A stretch of 64,000 nucleotides of DNA from Anseranas semipalmata (Eukaryota; Chordata; Aves; Anseriformes; Anseranatidae): positions 41,802 to 105,801 of the forward strand of contig VXAA01003840.1 in the NCBI GenBank assembly GCA_013399115.1, written 5' to 3'. The position numbers and the translations under genes were made by a program. The notes under the pieces are model-generated. The model did not search any database. It had not been told where the DNA came from and saw only the letters and a list, made by a program, of their open reading frames with translations. Positions 22,316 to 34,690 of this stretch are shown in pieces; position 1 is the first letter of the stretch; each line of letters begins with the position of its first letter.

Positions 22316-22780
22316 GACTATCAGTTGAAGCATACATTAGATCATGGCACCATGGAGGACTTCTGCTTGCTGTTACTGAGCTTGACATTTCAGCAGCTCC
22401 ACTGGCTCCTATACTTGCTAAATTCTGAACTCCCTGTTGATTTGGTGGTGCAATTTTCCATGTTTCTTATGATCACGCTCTTCATGTTGATCCTACTTGG
22501 CAAATGATAGTGAGCTTCTGAGCTTTGAAGGCTGGCTTGAAAACTGTGAACTCTGAAGATCTTTTCCCTTTTTTTTGCTTTAAATATTTTATCTCCCAGC
22601 CTGGAATTATTCATGGGATTAATGTATGAGCTGCTCCCTTTGGAAAGAGACTGGCTGTGAGGACTTCCCCTCTATTTCTTCTTGAAAGGAGACCGTGTAT
22701 GTTAGGAGCCACTGTTCTTGCAGCATGGCTGGTTTTGAGAGAGCGTTTTCTCCAGAGAGAGTCTCTTTGCTTGGGAGCAG
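22316..22780. other. Non-coding, nothing recognised
   Basis: Spacer between the CR1 3' end and a CpG island. Two 60-to-74-codon frames on opposite strands overlap and have no domain. GC content rises toward 22780. Confidence 0.5.
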
Positions 22781-22782
22781 CT

Positions 22783-23032
22783 GCCGCTGGCAAGCCCGGC
22801 TGGAAGAGATCTCGTCTCCAGTGGTTTGGGCTGAGTGGAGACCCTGTTGCAGGGAAGTGCTGCTGCTGGAGCGGGGCCAGAGCCCAGCAAGCGAGCGCGG
22901 GAGACGCGGCAGGAGCGGCTTCCCTGGGCTCCCGCAGCCGGCTGACGCAGAGCCCGTCTCCGCTGTCCTTAACCGAGCGGGGCTCCTGGAGGGAGGGTGG
23001 CCAGTGGCATCTCTCTGGGGACGGATCTCATT
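22783..23032. promoter_or_regulatory. Compact CpG island, possible promoter
   Basis: A sharp GC-rich island in AT-rich DNA. The core at 22861-22980 has 14 CpG in 120 bp, close to the number expected from its C and G content, so CpG is not depleted there. In vertebrates such islands usually mark unmethylated promoters or strong enhancers. No TATA box or accepted coding frame is associated. The plus-strand frames crossing it (22657-23046 and 22695-23099) overlap in different phases and look like by-products of GC-rich DNA. An AATAAA at 23179-23184 lies about 150 bp downstream on the plus strand. That would suit a short non-coding transcript but proves nothing. It could also be an orphan intragenic CpG island. 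Confidence 0.55.
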
Positions 23033-23990
23033 GCTGGGATTTGTAATAAGGGCTTTGTGGGGCTTTGTGTGTGCTGAGTGTTTGTTTATGTTGTCTTAAC
23101 GATGATTTGTATCGCACTTGGAGTATGTTTGATTTAGTTTTGCCTCTGTTGTCGTGTTTAATATTGTAGTGTGTATTTAATAAACACAAGGAAAGCTGCA
23201 CTACTGTCCACCTCCATTAGGCAGCCCTGTCTTCAGGAACCACTTTAAGGGATCCCTGAGGTTTCTCCTGCAGTTTTGTCTGACCTTTAGTTAAAGACGC
23301 CCTCAGCTAGGCTACTGATTTTTGCTGCTCCCTCGAGTGGACTGCCTACAACAGGCTTCAGTCTGTTGCACTAATCATTTGTTGTAACCGCCGTGTGCAT
23401 GCATGTTGGTGTGCGTAGTCTTGCTGGTTTTCTCTTTTTTCACTTATGTTCTGGAGTTGATTTTTTGTCAGGTGGTCCTGTTTTATTCTGCTTTGGGCCA
23501 CTGATCAATAACAGCGTATTTCAATTATTTCCTTTCAGTGATTCATTTTGAGAGAGAGGATATACCTTATAATGCGTAAGTCTGCTTGAATAATATGGTG
23601 TTAGTTAATTCACATTTTCTTTAGCATTCTTGGTGCCATTGTTAATTATTTTACCTCCCTTCTCCATTCTTCGTTTCTTGCCATTCTAGCTTCCAGTGAA
23701 TGTTCTGTATTATTGTGGATGGTACATGTCTGGGACTTGCAAATGATTTTGCTTCTAGCACAATAAACTTTCTCTGTGTTTTATAAGTACAAAAGTAATG
23801 CCTAGAAATTGAAATGTAGATTTTATTGTGCTAGCCATTGCATCTATAAATAACAAAAGGAAATACCTTCCTGGTATGTCTTACAGGTTTTCTGCACAGA
23901 AAGACATTAATATGCTCCTAATTAGATAGTAAGGGAAACTGGGGAACATGTAGCTCTTCGCAGCTCATTTTAGCCTTTTGTTTAGCAGCG
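23033..23990. other. Non-coding, T-rich
   Basis: T-rich DNA with AATAAA at 23179-23184 and GCATGCATGTTG near 23397. No frame, repeat family or motif cluster is recognised. Confidence 0.5.
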
Positions 23991-23991
23991 C

Positions 23992-24132
23992 AGACACAGA
24001 GAGGCTGATGGACCTGTTCAGAGCCCGCGAGGGTGCATCAGCCTGAGTAAGGTGCTCAGCCCTGTGGCAGAGAGCTCTGGGCAGAGGCTGGAGTGGAATT
24101 TGGACTCCCAGTCACCTGACTTGAAACACTGC
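23992..24132 (-). repeat. MIR-like SINE, near complete core
   Basis: In the order expected for a reverse-oriented MIR: ACACAGAGAGGCTGATGGAC (about 23994), CTGTTCAGAGCCCGCGAGGG in place of CTTGCCCAAGGTCACACAG, then CTGTGGCAGAG (24062-24072). Next comes GGAATTTGGACTCCCAGTCA followed by CCTGACTTGAAACACTGCT (about 24095). The GTGGCAGAG...GGATTCGAACCCAGG...CTGACTCC pattern is typical of MIR read backwards, including the tRNA-derived promoter region. Divergence is high, as expected for an amniote-wide SINE. Confidence 0.6.
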
Positions 24133-24134
24133 TG

Positions 24135-24735
24135 AGATCCTGGGATTGGAGCAGAGTATTTCAGGGCGCTACATTAAAGACCTGGCTCTTACCCATAAGA
24201 CTGTGCTCACTTTTCTTCTTCTTCCTGTAGGGATGGCCCGGATCCCCATTACATTAATTTAGTTTTCAATTTACTCCGGGTATCAGTTCTAGCCAGCTGA
24301 GCCTTTGTTGGTTAGGTGGCATCAGTCTAATTCTGCCAATGCAAGCTAAACAGAATTCTTATTTTTGTTCATTCTCCACACATGGATATATCTGGAGATA
24401 TTGGAAAAAGTGCAGCAGAAAACAGTGGCAACTATTTCACAGTCTCTCTTTCAGTTGGGTTTAGTTAAAAGGATTATTCCAGAGGCAGAAAAAAAATCTT
24501 TATCATGGTGATGGTTTTACATCTAAATAATCTATGATGTGTACAGATATTTATTTCAGCTTTTCTGTAGCAATATGTTGGGGCTTGCTGATTTGGAGGG
24601 GGACCAGCACCCATGCTCTGACTGAAGTAACCAGAAAATGTAGATTTTGGTAACTCCCAAAATACAGACATTGATGTAGGTGCCTGCGAATATACTTGAG
24701 TATCTAATGCTAGCCATGCATTTTTTATTATTCTT
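24135..24735. other. Non-coding, nothing recognised
   Basis: It contains the 3' ends of two overlapping minus-strand frames (24474-25040 and 24556-25149) discussed under rejected items. No repeat is recognised. Confidence 0.5.
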
Positions 24736-24738
24736 CTT

Positions 24739-24793
24739 GAAAAGGAATGAAAGAAGGAGAGAAGGAAAGAAAGAAAGAAGAAAAAAAAAAGAC
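24739..24793. repeat. Purine (GAAA/GGAA)n tract
   Basis: Almost pure A/G with GAAA, GGAG and AAGG units ending in a run of A. Its complement produces the serine/phenylalanine-rich stretches of the minus-strand frames. Confidence 0.9.
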
Positions 24794-26050
24794 TTTGGCA
24801 GTAACTGCTGTGAGTCACATTCTGGCTGCGAATGTGTTTTGCGCCAGTGAAGAAGGAAGCCAGGAGAGGGTCTGAACGGTGAAACAGCCTCGCTGGTTCT
24901 GCGCTGTCTGCAGAGGCTCTGCGTAACCACTCGCCTGGTCCTCCCAATGGCAGGAAAAATGGGGCACAGGAGGGGGGAGTTGGTTGTGATATGCATATAT
25001 ACATACGAACATGCAGATATTTCCACATGAATGAAGCCATGGTGCTTACTAGAACTGCCTACACTGTCCCAGGCTAGATTAGAAATGAATTTGCATATAT
25101 TTTCTGTCAGGATCAGTTCATTTGGAAAAATAGGGCTTGAAATACACAAAATAAATTCATTCCCTAAGCTTCACTCCTTCCCTTGTTTTCTCCCATTGAA
25201 ACCCAGTGAATCTCACCTGTAAATTTATAATCAAGAGCAGGTCTTGTTAGCTCACTGGAGCTAGAGGTAGAACCATTGTAGCATTATTATTTGACTTGAG
25301 CATGTCATCTTGGAGTATCCAAATAAAAGGATGAGTTGGAAGTGTCTCTTTGAAGATCTTGCTGTTTGCTGCGTAAAGGGATAAAATTTACTCAAAGAGT
25401 TTTAATCTGTTAAAAAAGCAGGAACAGGCAAACAAATATCTGTTTAACAAACAAGCACTGGCCAGACTTGAGAGTAAGGCTGGTCTTGAGGGCATTCAAG
25501 GTTCTGGTTAGACCTTCTGCACATCTGTAGTCCCCGTGCACAGCACAGCGCATGAATTATTTCTGTTTTACAGGAATAGTATCTACAAAGAGTCTTGGGT
25601 AGGAGGTAGGTGCATCAGTTTGCATGCTTTGCTATGTCCTCAGCACCAGCCAGTATTGATTATTTGTATATCATTGTATTCAAATTCTTATATATATGTT
25701 TCCACACACAAACACCCACATACATACATTTTGAAACGCCAACCATGAGTTAAGAGGCTAACTGAAGCGTCTTTTGAAAGACCTGCTTTTTCAGGACATG
25801 CTGTACATCCCATGCCACTCATTCTAGATGGCTGAAGTTTATCTGCTTGATGGTGTTGTTTTCTTTTGACAGAAGGACTCTCAATCCGTCAGAAAACTGG
25901 GTTTTCCTTGTAGAAATAAGGACCCAACTAAGTATTTTGTCATGGTTGGTGACACTGATAAGAAAAAACCCCGCAAAGCATAAGATGGTATCAGAAATTA
26001 TCTCCTTTTTTCCCCCTTGTAACACATGTTAAATTAGCCAATAAGCCTTG
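24794..26050. other. Intergenic or intronic DNA, no gene seen
   Basis: It includes a short TATA/CA-rich stretch at about 25687-25726 and a block of AT-rich DNA. Frames are 60 to 70 codons and overlap on both strands at 25819-26032. No repeat family is recognised. Confidence 0.5.
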
Positions 26051-26420
26051 AAGCTGTGCATACCTGATGATTAATTTATGTTATTTTGTGTTTTTTTAAA
26101 AAGGTTCTATCGAGCTAGATTTACAGCATTGCAGAGTTTCACAATGTTGCAATGCTGTCTTCAATTCAGCCGCTTCATATTGAAATTTCACACACAATAA
26201 TTGGCTGACCTTCACAGCTATGGCAGAAACTAATTAAAGCTGTAAGGCTTTGCTAGCTATGCTTTTGTGTGAAATGTGAAGTTTGGTGATAATGAAATAT
26301 GGGGTGCAGATGTTATTGTCTCAGATAGTCTGTGCCCTTGGTTCACACTAATGAAGAACAGCAATTATTAAACAAAAAGTATTTTCAACCATTAATTATT
26401 TGTGTTTTGATAGACTAAAT
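26050..26420. promoter_or_regulatory. Candidate regulatory block with perfect 11-bp hairpin
   Basis: Repeat-free, AT-rich block. ACAGCATTGCA at 26123-26133 is the exact reverse complement of TGCAATGCTGT at 26148-26158, with a 14-nt loop. Around it are ATTAATTATTTG, AACTAATTAAAGC and similar homeodomain-like words, and few CpG. The stem is too short for a microRNA precursor. The inverted motif may be a paired factor site. The texture resembles conserved non-coding elements, but conservation could not be tested. Confidence 0.38.
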
Positions 26421-28990
26421 GTCCCAGCAGCAGCTCCTTCTTCTTCACTTCTTCAAAAAGTCACTTAATGTCATTTTACAAGCTAATGGGAAAGTCCACA
26501 GGATGCTGCATGAGGCTTTCACTGCATTTGTAGGATTGGATTTGGACTCGCTGTGTGCTGCATTGCACAAGACTGCACCGCAGATGAAGGAGTGGTTAGG
26601 TGGGATGATTTTAAGGTTCAGGGTTCACTCTTCTGGACAGGATCTGATCGTAACACAATCACTGTTTCTTTCTGTTACATTCGTATAGCAGACAGAGGGG
26701 ATATGGGCAGTGGGATTTTATGGGTGGATGGAAAACAGATATATCCTATAGTCTGTCTTGTTTATCCCTTTAACTGGGTCCTCTGTGATCCGACTTCCTT
26801 CAGCAGCAGTATAAATCCATTTTTAGTTATGGTCAATTGGTGAAGCTGCTCAGTTGCCCTCTCATTGCCTAGCAGAATGTTGGGAGAAAAATCTTGTTTT
26901 TCCCCACTGAGGTGAAATGTGGACTGTGTACCCCTATCTTTCTCTGCTATGCTTGTGTGTTCAGTTCGTTTGTTCCAAACAGAGCAGCACTGAGCGTGAT
27001 GGTTAAGGACCACTGCAAGTTGTGTCTCCAGTCCCCTCCATTGCTTTCTTTTATTTCTCTCCTTTCTTCCTCTGTGCATCTTGTTAGTGCTTCCCAGTGT
27101 CAGCTCCCCAGTCCCACGTGAGTTTCATGAATAACCAGCTCTCCTGTATGCTAAGGGGATCTGTTTAATGTCAATGCGGTGTGCCCCTCTTCTACTTCAG
27201 GGTTATTGTCCTGCTCAGATTAGCTGGAGGAACGACCTCGTGCTTCTCAGAGCCACCCACACAGGCCAGCTGCAGATGTGGGAAAATAATGCTCCTTAAG
27301 TTTACACTTGAGCCACATTTTCAAATTTGAGAGTTGTTGGACTTGGGGTTTTTTGGGGGTGGGGTATGAGGGATGTTGGGTGCTAGTGGTGTGCTTTGTT
27401 CATTTTGTTTTGCCCTTTTTCCCAAGGAAGACCCTTATCCTTCTCCAACCTGATGCTGTATAGCTTCTGTGACCGTTATGAGAAGCAGTTATGATAAGTC
27501 TAGCAAGCTGGAGAGGAATGTGTGCAGCCAGATGACAGGATGCCTACAGCTGACGTGTACATGTGACAACCTGCACTGCAGTCACGAATGCTGTGGGCTG
27601 ACACAGGTATATCATGTTAGTGGGATGCTAAAGGCATGAAAACAATGAAAATCAGGGAACTGCCATCAGAAAGTGTGGCTGTTCCCCTTACTAAAGATAC
27701 TGCTTGGGATTTTCAAAAAAACTATTCAAAAGGCTTCAGTGACAATTCCTACTGGATTTCTTAGAAACTGGATGACTCCTGTGAAAATCCCAGCCTGGTC
27801 ACTGGGCAGCAGGGCATCCATTAGAGTGGTGTTTTGCAGGGACAAAAGGATTCAAGTATTTGCCATTTTACCTTGGTACTTTCTCCATTCGTGTGTTCTT
27901 GTCATCTGAAACATCAGCTCTTTGGTGATGAAATATACGCAGTGATATTAAAAGATGAAACCGTTGTTAGGGAGTTACCATTACATTTTTGTCTAGGCTT
28001 GGACGTACATGAATATTTTTCTGCCTGACAGCTGTGATCATACAGAAGGACAATTATAGAAACAATTCCAGAGGACTGGAGTAAGTTTTGGGTAAACATG
28101 CAATTGTGTTCTTGTAGATGATGGTACAAGAAGATAACTTCTTATCTGCATGTTATATTTGTATGCATCTTGAATCAATACTGTTACCCATGCCTCAAAA
28201 ATAGAAAAAGAAAACAAAAACAGAGTTTGAGACTTCTTAGACCTTTTCACCTGACTGATTTCCAAAAGTTGCTCGATTTGACGTTACCTCTGTAAGTTGT
28301 AACACTTTAAGTACCTAAATATCTTCAGATCTCTACCACACTTCCTCATTTGGGAATTTTGCATTCTCCAAACTAGCCAAACAGCAACCTGTTCAGGATT
28401 GTCGGTAACAGTGTTGACTAGATTTCCATACCCTTGGAGTCCTCCGCTGGGCGTTAGCGCCAGAGGGAGTCCAGAAATTCTGTCAGGTCAATAGAGATTC
28501 CAAAGGATATGCCCAGCTTGGCTCCCAAAGACACATCCTGGTCTTAGGTGTGGGTTGGCCTCTGATCAGACAGGGCTTTCTGCTTTCAGGCGTGCAGGGT
28601 AGCTCTGTGCATTCTCCACTGGCTGCCTGCAGAGCAGTCCTGGGTGCGGAGGGTGTGCATCACAACACCGCTGTTGGCTGCAGAGGGCTTCAGATGGGTG
28701 TCCTTTGTATATGCATGTAGTGTCCTGTACATGCATTTAATACGTTATATAGACCTTGAAATATATGCATGAAAAATAGAGAGTATCATCAGTCGGTGGC
28801 CATAATTAAGAGTGTAAGGCAGAGGAACAATGGCTGTATAAAAACCAAAAGTTAATATAAAACTGAGGTTTTCTAGGCTTTTTCACTTATGTCTGTTGCA
28901 GATTTACCATTATGTTTGGTGGCATCTTAGCTGTAGCAATTTGCTCTCTGAATGTGTAACACACACGTGGAAAACCACAAAGCTAAAGAC
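26421..28990. other. Intergenic or intronic DNA, no gene seen
   Basis: Frames of 60 to 105 codons overlap on both strands (for example 26762-27079 minus with 26553-26843 and 26894-27121 plus), without domains. GGCGTTAGCGCC at about 28450 is a small inverted motif. The 28440-28700 stretch is somewhat richer in GC. No repeat family is recognised. Confidence 0.5.
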
Positions 28991-28992
28991 AC

Positions 28993-29037
28993 TGTGTGTG
29001 TGTGCATGCGTGTGTCTTTGCATGCATGCATGCAAAT
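28993..29037. repeat. (TG)n and (GCAT)n simple repeat with octamer
   Basis: A short TG run is followed by GCATGCATGCATGCAAAT. The end contains ATGCAAAT (29030-29037), the POU octamer, which may be chance in this simple sequence. Confidence 0.85.
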
Positions 29038-32000
29038 TACACAAAAAGACAGTTTCCTGTTAGCTTCACTTTACAGCTTCTGATGTTTACTGTGACAAAT
29101 TTCAGTAAGAGGGGATTTTGTATGCTGATTTATTTGAGGCCAACTGTATGACATTAATATATTGCATATTTTTTGAGTGGCTTGCTTTTTGTGACTTTTT
29201 AAAGAGATCCTGACCTGGGAGGGTGAAATGAAATGAGAAGAATGATTCATTTACTGCTCTTGAAGTATATTTGAAATTATCAAAAGCTTTAGTTGTATCT
29301 GAACAGTATTAAAATTATAGCAGGAAGATGAAATTCAGTGCTCCTGATGCAATCTGACAAACACATGGAACACAATTGCTTGTAGTAGTGGTGTTTACAA
29401 GGTGCAAAGATGTCAGTGGATGGGGTAAAGAGGGCAACGGCTTATAGCTCAGTGAAAAGGATATTCCTTGTGATGTAAATATGTTAGCAAGCAGGACTTC
29501 AATAAAGCAAAACTAATGAAAGACCAACAAAACACTAAACTTCTAATCCTGGTAAATAAATAACTGAGCATTAAAAAACAAACAAACAACAACAACAAAA
29601 CATAACAGAACTATAAAGAAGTTATTTCCAGTTGTTTGGCAAGCACTGCATTTTACTGTGTTACTATTGTCTTTCTGTCAGAATATACAGATTTGTGTGT
29701 AAATGTATTATATACATGCCAAATATATTACATACATTGTCGTTATCATGCACAAAGAGAAATGAGAAACAGTATGGAAGTAGGTGCTTCAGACAATGCA
29801 AATTTCAGTTCCTTTAAATAATTCTCTCAATTCCTTCTCCATTTGATGACACTTTAGCTCATATCATGGCTGTGGAAGAGTCCGAACCTGGGGTTGAAAT
29901 CTGCTGATTGCTGCTATTAGTTCAACTGTTTCAAGTACTTGAGCTCTAAAACTCTCAGCTTCTCTTTCTTGGAGTGTTTTGACAGTTCCAGAGTTAAGTA
30001 GAAGTATCTTCAGAAAGCTCTATTGTGAGGCTGAATTTTAGTAATTGACACCAATAACACAACATTAAATCATCCACCTTTTATATAGTGGATAAGCCAG
30101 TCTGCTTGTAAATATGTTAAGGGATAGCGTGTAGGTGGCAGAAGAATTATGCTACAATTTTAACAGCTAATAAATCTTTATTTAAGCAAGGGACCGCTAA
30201 AATTTAATTAGGCATATAAAAGCAGAGATCATTCTAAGGGTAAAAATATGCCAGTTCTCACAAGAAAAGACATCTGCTTCATGGAAAAAGTGTAAGTTAA
30301 AGTGTACTCTTCTGTTACTGTGTCAATAGCAAAGCTTTCATAATCGCAGGGATCTACATTTAAAAAGGAGAAAAAAGAGGAAAAGATTTTTCAGGGCATG
30401 CACATGGGTATAAAAAAAAGTGCTATCCAGTTAGTAATCTTGCCTGCTGTGCTTGCTAGTGTTACTGTCAGCACAGCATCTCTCTGTTTCCTGAAGGACA
30501 GTCCTTTTGGAAGTAGCATCTCACAACATGGGTGCTTGAGCTCCACAGCCAGGCCTCCGTACTTGGAGAGTTGGAGCCTGTTTTAGTATTAGCTGCATGC
30601 CTTAGAGAGAGGGTGCTGTTCATTTAAACCTTTGTGCACATCGTGAAATAAATTGCGAGTGGCATTAAAAGTCAAACTAAGTCATTTTGGAAGCTGAAAA
30701 TGACATTGGACAACGCATTGCTCTTGGCGGGTTTGCTCATGTGCCAGCCAGTGTGCTATTAGGTAGTAGGGAAAAGAGGGGATTTCCTGATTTTTACATG
30801 TGACTTAAGTTGCTCTTCTGGTGAGTGATGTGCCACTGCTGCTGTCAAAATAAAGCACCTCTTTCTGGCAGCTCCCCATTACCAGCTCCTCTGAAGAAAA
30901 ATCATTGAGATCTTACACCTTCTTAATCAGTTGTTTTGTGACAAAACCGCTAAAACTCCTTTACATATTAAAGGACCTCTTAAATTTACAAATACGTAGA
31001 AAGTTAAGAGCAAAATCCCTCTGTACATGGTGTTTGTCACTGAGTTCGGTCACCCTTGTGGAAGTTACCCCGAGTTTTACCAGTACCCACGATAAAACCC
31101 AGGCAGTGCGGGCAGCCCCTCCGTTGGGGTGCTAGCTGCGTGGGCAGCAACCTCTGCTTTCTGCACAGAAGCGCAGGTGCTTGGTCAGTGAGCACAAGTG
31201 TAGGTTGTTATCATATAGATTGTTCATACGCTTCGCTGTGAGCATTGAAAGGTCTGTGGAGAGATGGTGGGCACTGCTTTTGTATCAGCTTGGATAAATG
31301 TCTCCTCACTTGGGTGTGCTGTACACCTGAAATTCTGTCACTGGGCAGAGCTTTGCACAGTGGAGCACAGAGCCAACCCCAGGGGCTGCGCTTGCTTTCA
31401 TAACATAATTATTAAATAACGAATACTCTTTCATTTTGCCCAACTAGGACAGTCTTATTTGACCTTTCCTACTCTTCCTGTTATACTAGCCCCTAAGCCT
31501 TTTTGAGTCTTTCCGTAGCCGACGTGAGATGCTCTACAGAGTGCAGACACAGCTACGTGTTGTAACAAATTGTCCGGGTAAATTGCCGAATCTACACTGA
31601 GGGTTTTGAAGAGCAGCTTAAACAAATATCTGTCAGGAATAACACGGTGCAGGTCGGCCGGCTTTAAGGGCAGGGGAAATAATGTAAATGACCTTTTAAT
31701 TAAGGTCACTCTGTTTTCTGCGTTTATTTGATTTATGCTAAAGCTGTCTGAGGACAAACTGTTATCTTAAACAGAATATATCTTTAAGCCTGTGTTTTGC
31801 CAAGTGAAGGGGACCAGAATGACATAGTGCATGTTATCTAAAAGGCCTTCTCCTCAGCATGGGATATGTTTGTGTTGCTGTCCATTCATCTTTTTGTTTT
31901 CTCCAGGAACACGACACAATCCAGCAAAGCTCACTCTGCAGGGCAGACCCTTTTAAATGCCACGTACTGTATCCTCTAGGCAAGGGTAGCTGCAGCTTGG

Positions 32001-33055
32001 CTAAGGAAGGTGTTTCTTATGTCTCAGCTTTCAACGTTAATTTGCTCTGGCAAGAATGTTGTATGTACACTGAGTTACTCACATTCATATAAGGAACTGA
32101 ACTTGTGATAGGATCTAAATGCTTTTGATTTGACTCGAACATATATATTCTGGGATTTGCCTTCTCCATGGCTGAGAGAAACAGTGATTTCATATATCCA
32201 ATGCTTCCAATTTTCTGAGAAATGAAGGAATGTTATTAGTAACACTTGTACAGGCAGGCTTACATGTAAAATGCCAGTTTTTTTAATCAGCTGTCTTAAT
32301 TTTCTTTGTTTTGTAGGGTAGGCAGAGCTTGAATGGCTGTTTTGCTTACAGTTTTGACTGTTACGGTATGGATATAAATCAGTTGGTAGCAGAGCAGTTT
32401 TGTCCTACAGAGTCTATAATGGACTTGCAATGTAATGCGAATGGACTCCTCTTACCAGTGATACAAGACCAAAGCAGATATCTTGAACCAAACATACTGG
32501 ACAAAATGGGCCACCTTCTGCTTTCTGTTCCATCTGCATGGTCCCGTAGTGGCCTGCTGGACAGATGGTTTGGTTATGACATGGTGAATTGCAAAGATTT
32601 TTGTTCCTCTAAAGTAATTGTTTGTACAAATCACAGGGTTTGTATGCGTAAAATTCTAGCCAGATGTTAGAACCAGAAATGAATCATGTCACCGCGAGCC
32701 ATTGATTTTGCTGGGAACTATGGTGATACCTATCATGATTTGCACTGAGACACATTAGTGGGAGCAGAGGAATAGCAGCGACTTCCCTCAGACACATTCT
32801 TTGTGTTTAGAGATCTGTTCTGCTATTGTTGCTGATTTACCGATGCTACAGATGCAATCATTCACAGTGTTTGAACGGAAATCTCCTGGACCTAAAATAC
32901 TTGAGCCTACTGCCTTATCCAACATAGCCAGTTTCTGTTCTAGCTCCTCTCTCATTCTCTTTCTTCATATCCAATATATTCTGCGTGCCTTTCATATTCT
33001 TCCTCTGCTTATATCTGTAGCTGAAAATTACTCCTGTGTGGAGGAGTAATAATAA
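29038..33055. other. Intergenic or intronic DNA, no gene seen
   Basis: Frames up to 113 codons (32329-32670 plus) lack a known domain. A short A/C-rich (CAAA, CAA) simple repeat lies at 29574-29600. Sequence between 31440 and 31760 keeps several CpG and has few stops on the minus strand, but resembles no protein. No interspersed repeat is recognised. Confidence 0.5.
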
Positions 33056-33640
33056 TTCCTAATACCTGGAGTTCTTCTGTTTCTCCCAAATTGCCTAGTC
33101 ATTCCATTCTTCACATATCAGAAGGAGGGCAGCGAGAAAATGGACCTTGCAGGTTTTAACACAGACATATCTTACAAAGCAGCGAGATTTGATTGGAGAA
33201 CCTAGGGACCTAAGCACGTGAGTAATCCCTGGATGGCTACGCAATGCCTGACAGATTGGAGAAGATTTTAACATCTTCCAGAAAAGATGTCTGCAAGAGA
33301 GAGGACAGAAGCTGAGAAGAAACCCTACAAAGACTAGCAGAGGAGTAACTAAGGTTAGAGATGACGTTAGTTAGTTTACCTAGCTCTAGGAAAGATCTGT
33401 GCGTGGAGAGTTAACCACTTGTGGAATCTTGGAAACCCAACACTGGGCCATTAAGAGCCATGACAGAAAGCCAGGAAGAGCCATCTGTGAAGAAGCTGGG
33501 GGAGAACTGGAGGTAGCTCATGGAAGAGCTGGAAGAGGACTGTGGAGGTGAAGATGATCTGTCATGAAGAAGACCAGGGCATACAGTCAAACCTCAGGCT
33601 GGGTTCGGGACGAAGGCCTATATGTAAATTGTGAGACTTG
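33056..33640. other. Purine-rich non-coding DNA, origin unclear
   Basis: A strongly A/G-biased plus strand from about 33200 to 33560 with many GAAGA, GGAG and AGAGG words. It may derive from an old element I cannot name. No frame or boundary repeats are visible. Confidence 0.3.
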
Positions 33641-33985
33641 CGACTGTTTTCTAGCTTTGAGCTCTGGATGTGCATCCCTGTCTGCTCCTGGCTTTCTGCT
33701 GGGATGAGATCCAGGCGCTCTCCCCATCCCCTGCAACCTTCCCCTCCTGTGCCCTGATTTCCATTGGAGGGAAGCCCAGGGATGAAGCCAGTGGCATCCC
33801 TGGGCACACAGGATGTTTCCTCCAGGTCTGCCCACCTGGGAGCTGGGACAGATGGGGTGGAGGAGCTGGCACAATGAGTAGGGACTTCATCCAGTCATCC
33901 CTTCCCTGCATGGTCCCCAGCCTGGGGAGAGCAAGGCATGTTCTCCATGCACCCACATTCACACTAGGCACCAGTGGTACTTAGT
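33641..33985. other. GC-rich, CpG-poor segment with overlapping chance frames
   Basis: Four frames of 81 to 106 codons overlap here on both strands (33562-33807, 33587-33874 and 33651-33971 minus; 33670-33984 plus). Opposite frames sharing the same DNA without any domain are typical of GC-rich DNA with few stops. CpG is scarce, so it is not an unmethylated island. I do not call a gene. Confidence 0.45.
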
Positions 33986-34690
33986 TGCTGAATGATTCCC
34001 CAGGGCTTTTCATTTTCCAGCAGCGTATGGCCAGTGGTAAACAACAGAGATGAAGCTTGGGCTGGAGCTGCGTGGAAACCTTACCGGATTAGCAATAGGT
34101 TCTGGTTTTAAATAAGTGCCTCCTGATTTGAAATAAATGGTGAGCAAGTCCATAGTAGAGGCAAAAAACATTTTGAGTAAAGCAAAGGCTTTGTGTCAGT
34201 AGTGGCAGTAGGATCGTATCCCTCTTTTCCTTGTTGGCCTGTAGCTCTGAAATGCTGTTTTTTGCACTTCAGTCCTTTCAGGAGCGAAACTTTGAAAAGG
34301 TTACGTGTCCCGAGAGCAAGCCAGAATCTAAATATAGGAGACAAAATAGAGTAGTTGTCTGGATTTTGAGAACCATGGCTTATAACCCGTCCCCTGTAGC
34401 TGACGGCCCCTGCTGACTAACAGACAGGCGAGGGAGGTATCCTGTCCCCCCTCCCTCCCCAAAGTCTGCCGCTGCCACTTCTCTCTTGCAGAGGACAGCC
34501 CGAATAGAGGACAAAAGTTGAGACGAGAGAGGTGACTCCAGCCCAGTAACACGATCCCTTTACAACCGTATTTAATGAAAACTTCTTCCCTTTTCCTGCG
34601 CTAACACAAGGGAAATGTTTGTTTGCTACACATGCTGTTATTTAGATAAAGGAACAAGGGGTGACAGTCTTACCGGCATTTAAAAATCGA
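33986..34690. other. Non-coding, nothing recognised
   Basis: Frames up to 78 codons overlap on both strands. No repeat family or motif cluster is recognised. Confidence 0.5.

Noticed and set aside
22657..23099. Overlapping frames through the CpG island
   Set aside because: Two plus-strand phases and one minus phase are open together, an effect of high GC content, with Arg/Gly/Ala-rich nonsense sequence.
24474..25149. Two overlapping minus-strand open frames of 188 and 197 codons, the longest in the window
   Set aside because: They read the same DNA in two different phases, both run through the purine tract at 24739-24793, which gives a long Phe/Ser/Leu-rich stretch, and neither shows a domain.
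26123..26158. MicroRNA precursor
   Set aside because: Only 11 paired bases with a 14-nt loop. A precursor needs a stem of roughly 30 bp.
32329..32670. Plus-strand frame of 113 codons preceded by TTTTGTAG, which looks like a splice acceptor
   Set aside because: The AG and T-rich context is common by chance. No donor can be paired with it, and the protein matches no family I know.
33562..33984. Four overlapping frames on both strands suggesting a gene
   Set aside because: GC-rich DNA has few stops. Frames coincide on opposite strands and none shows a domain.
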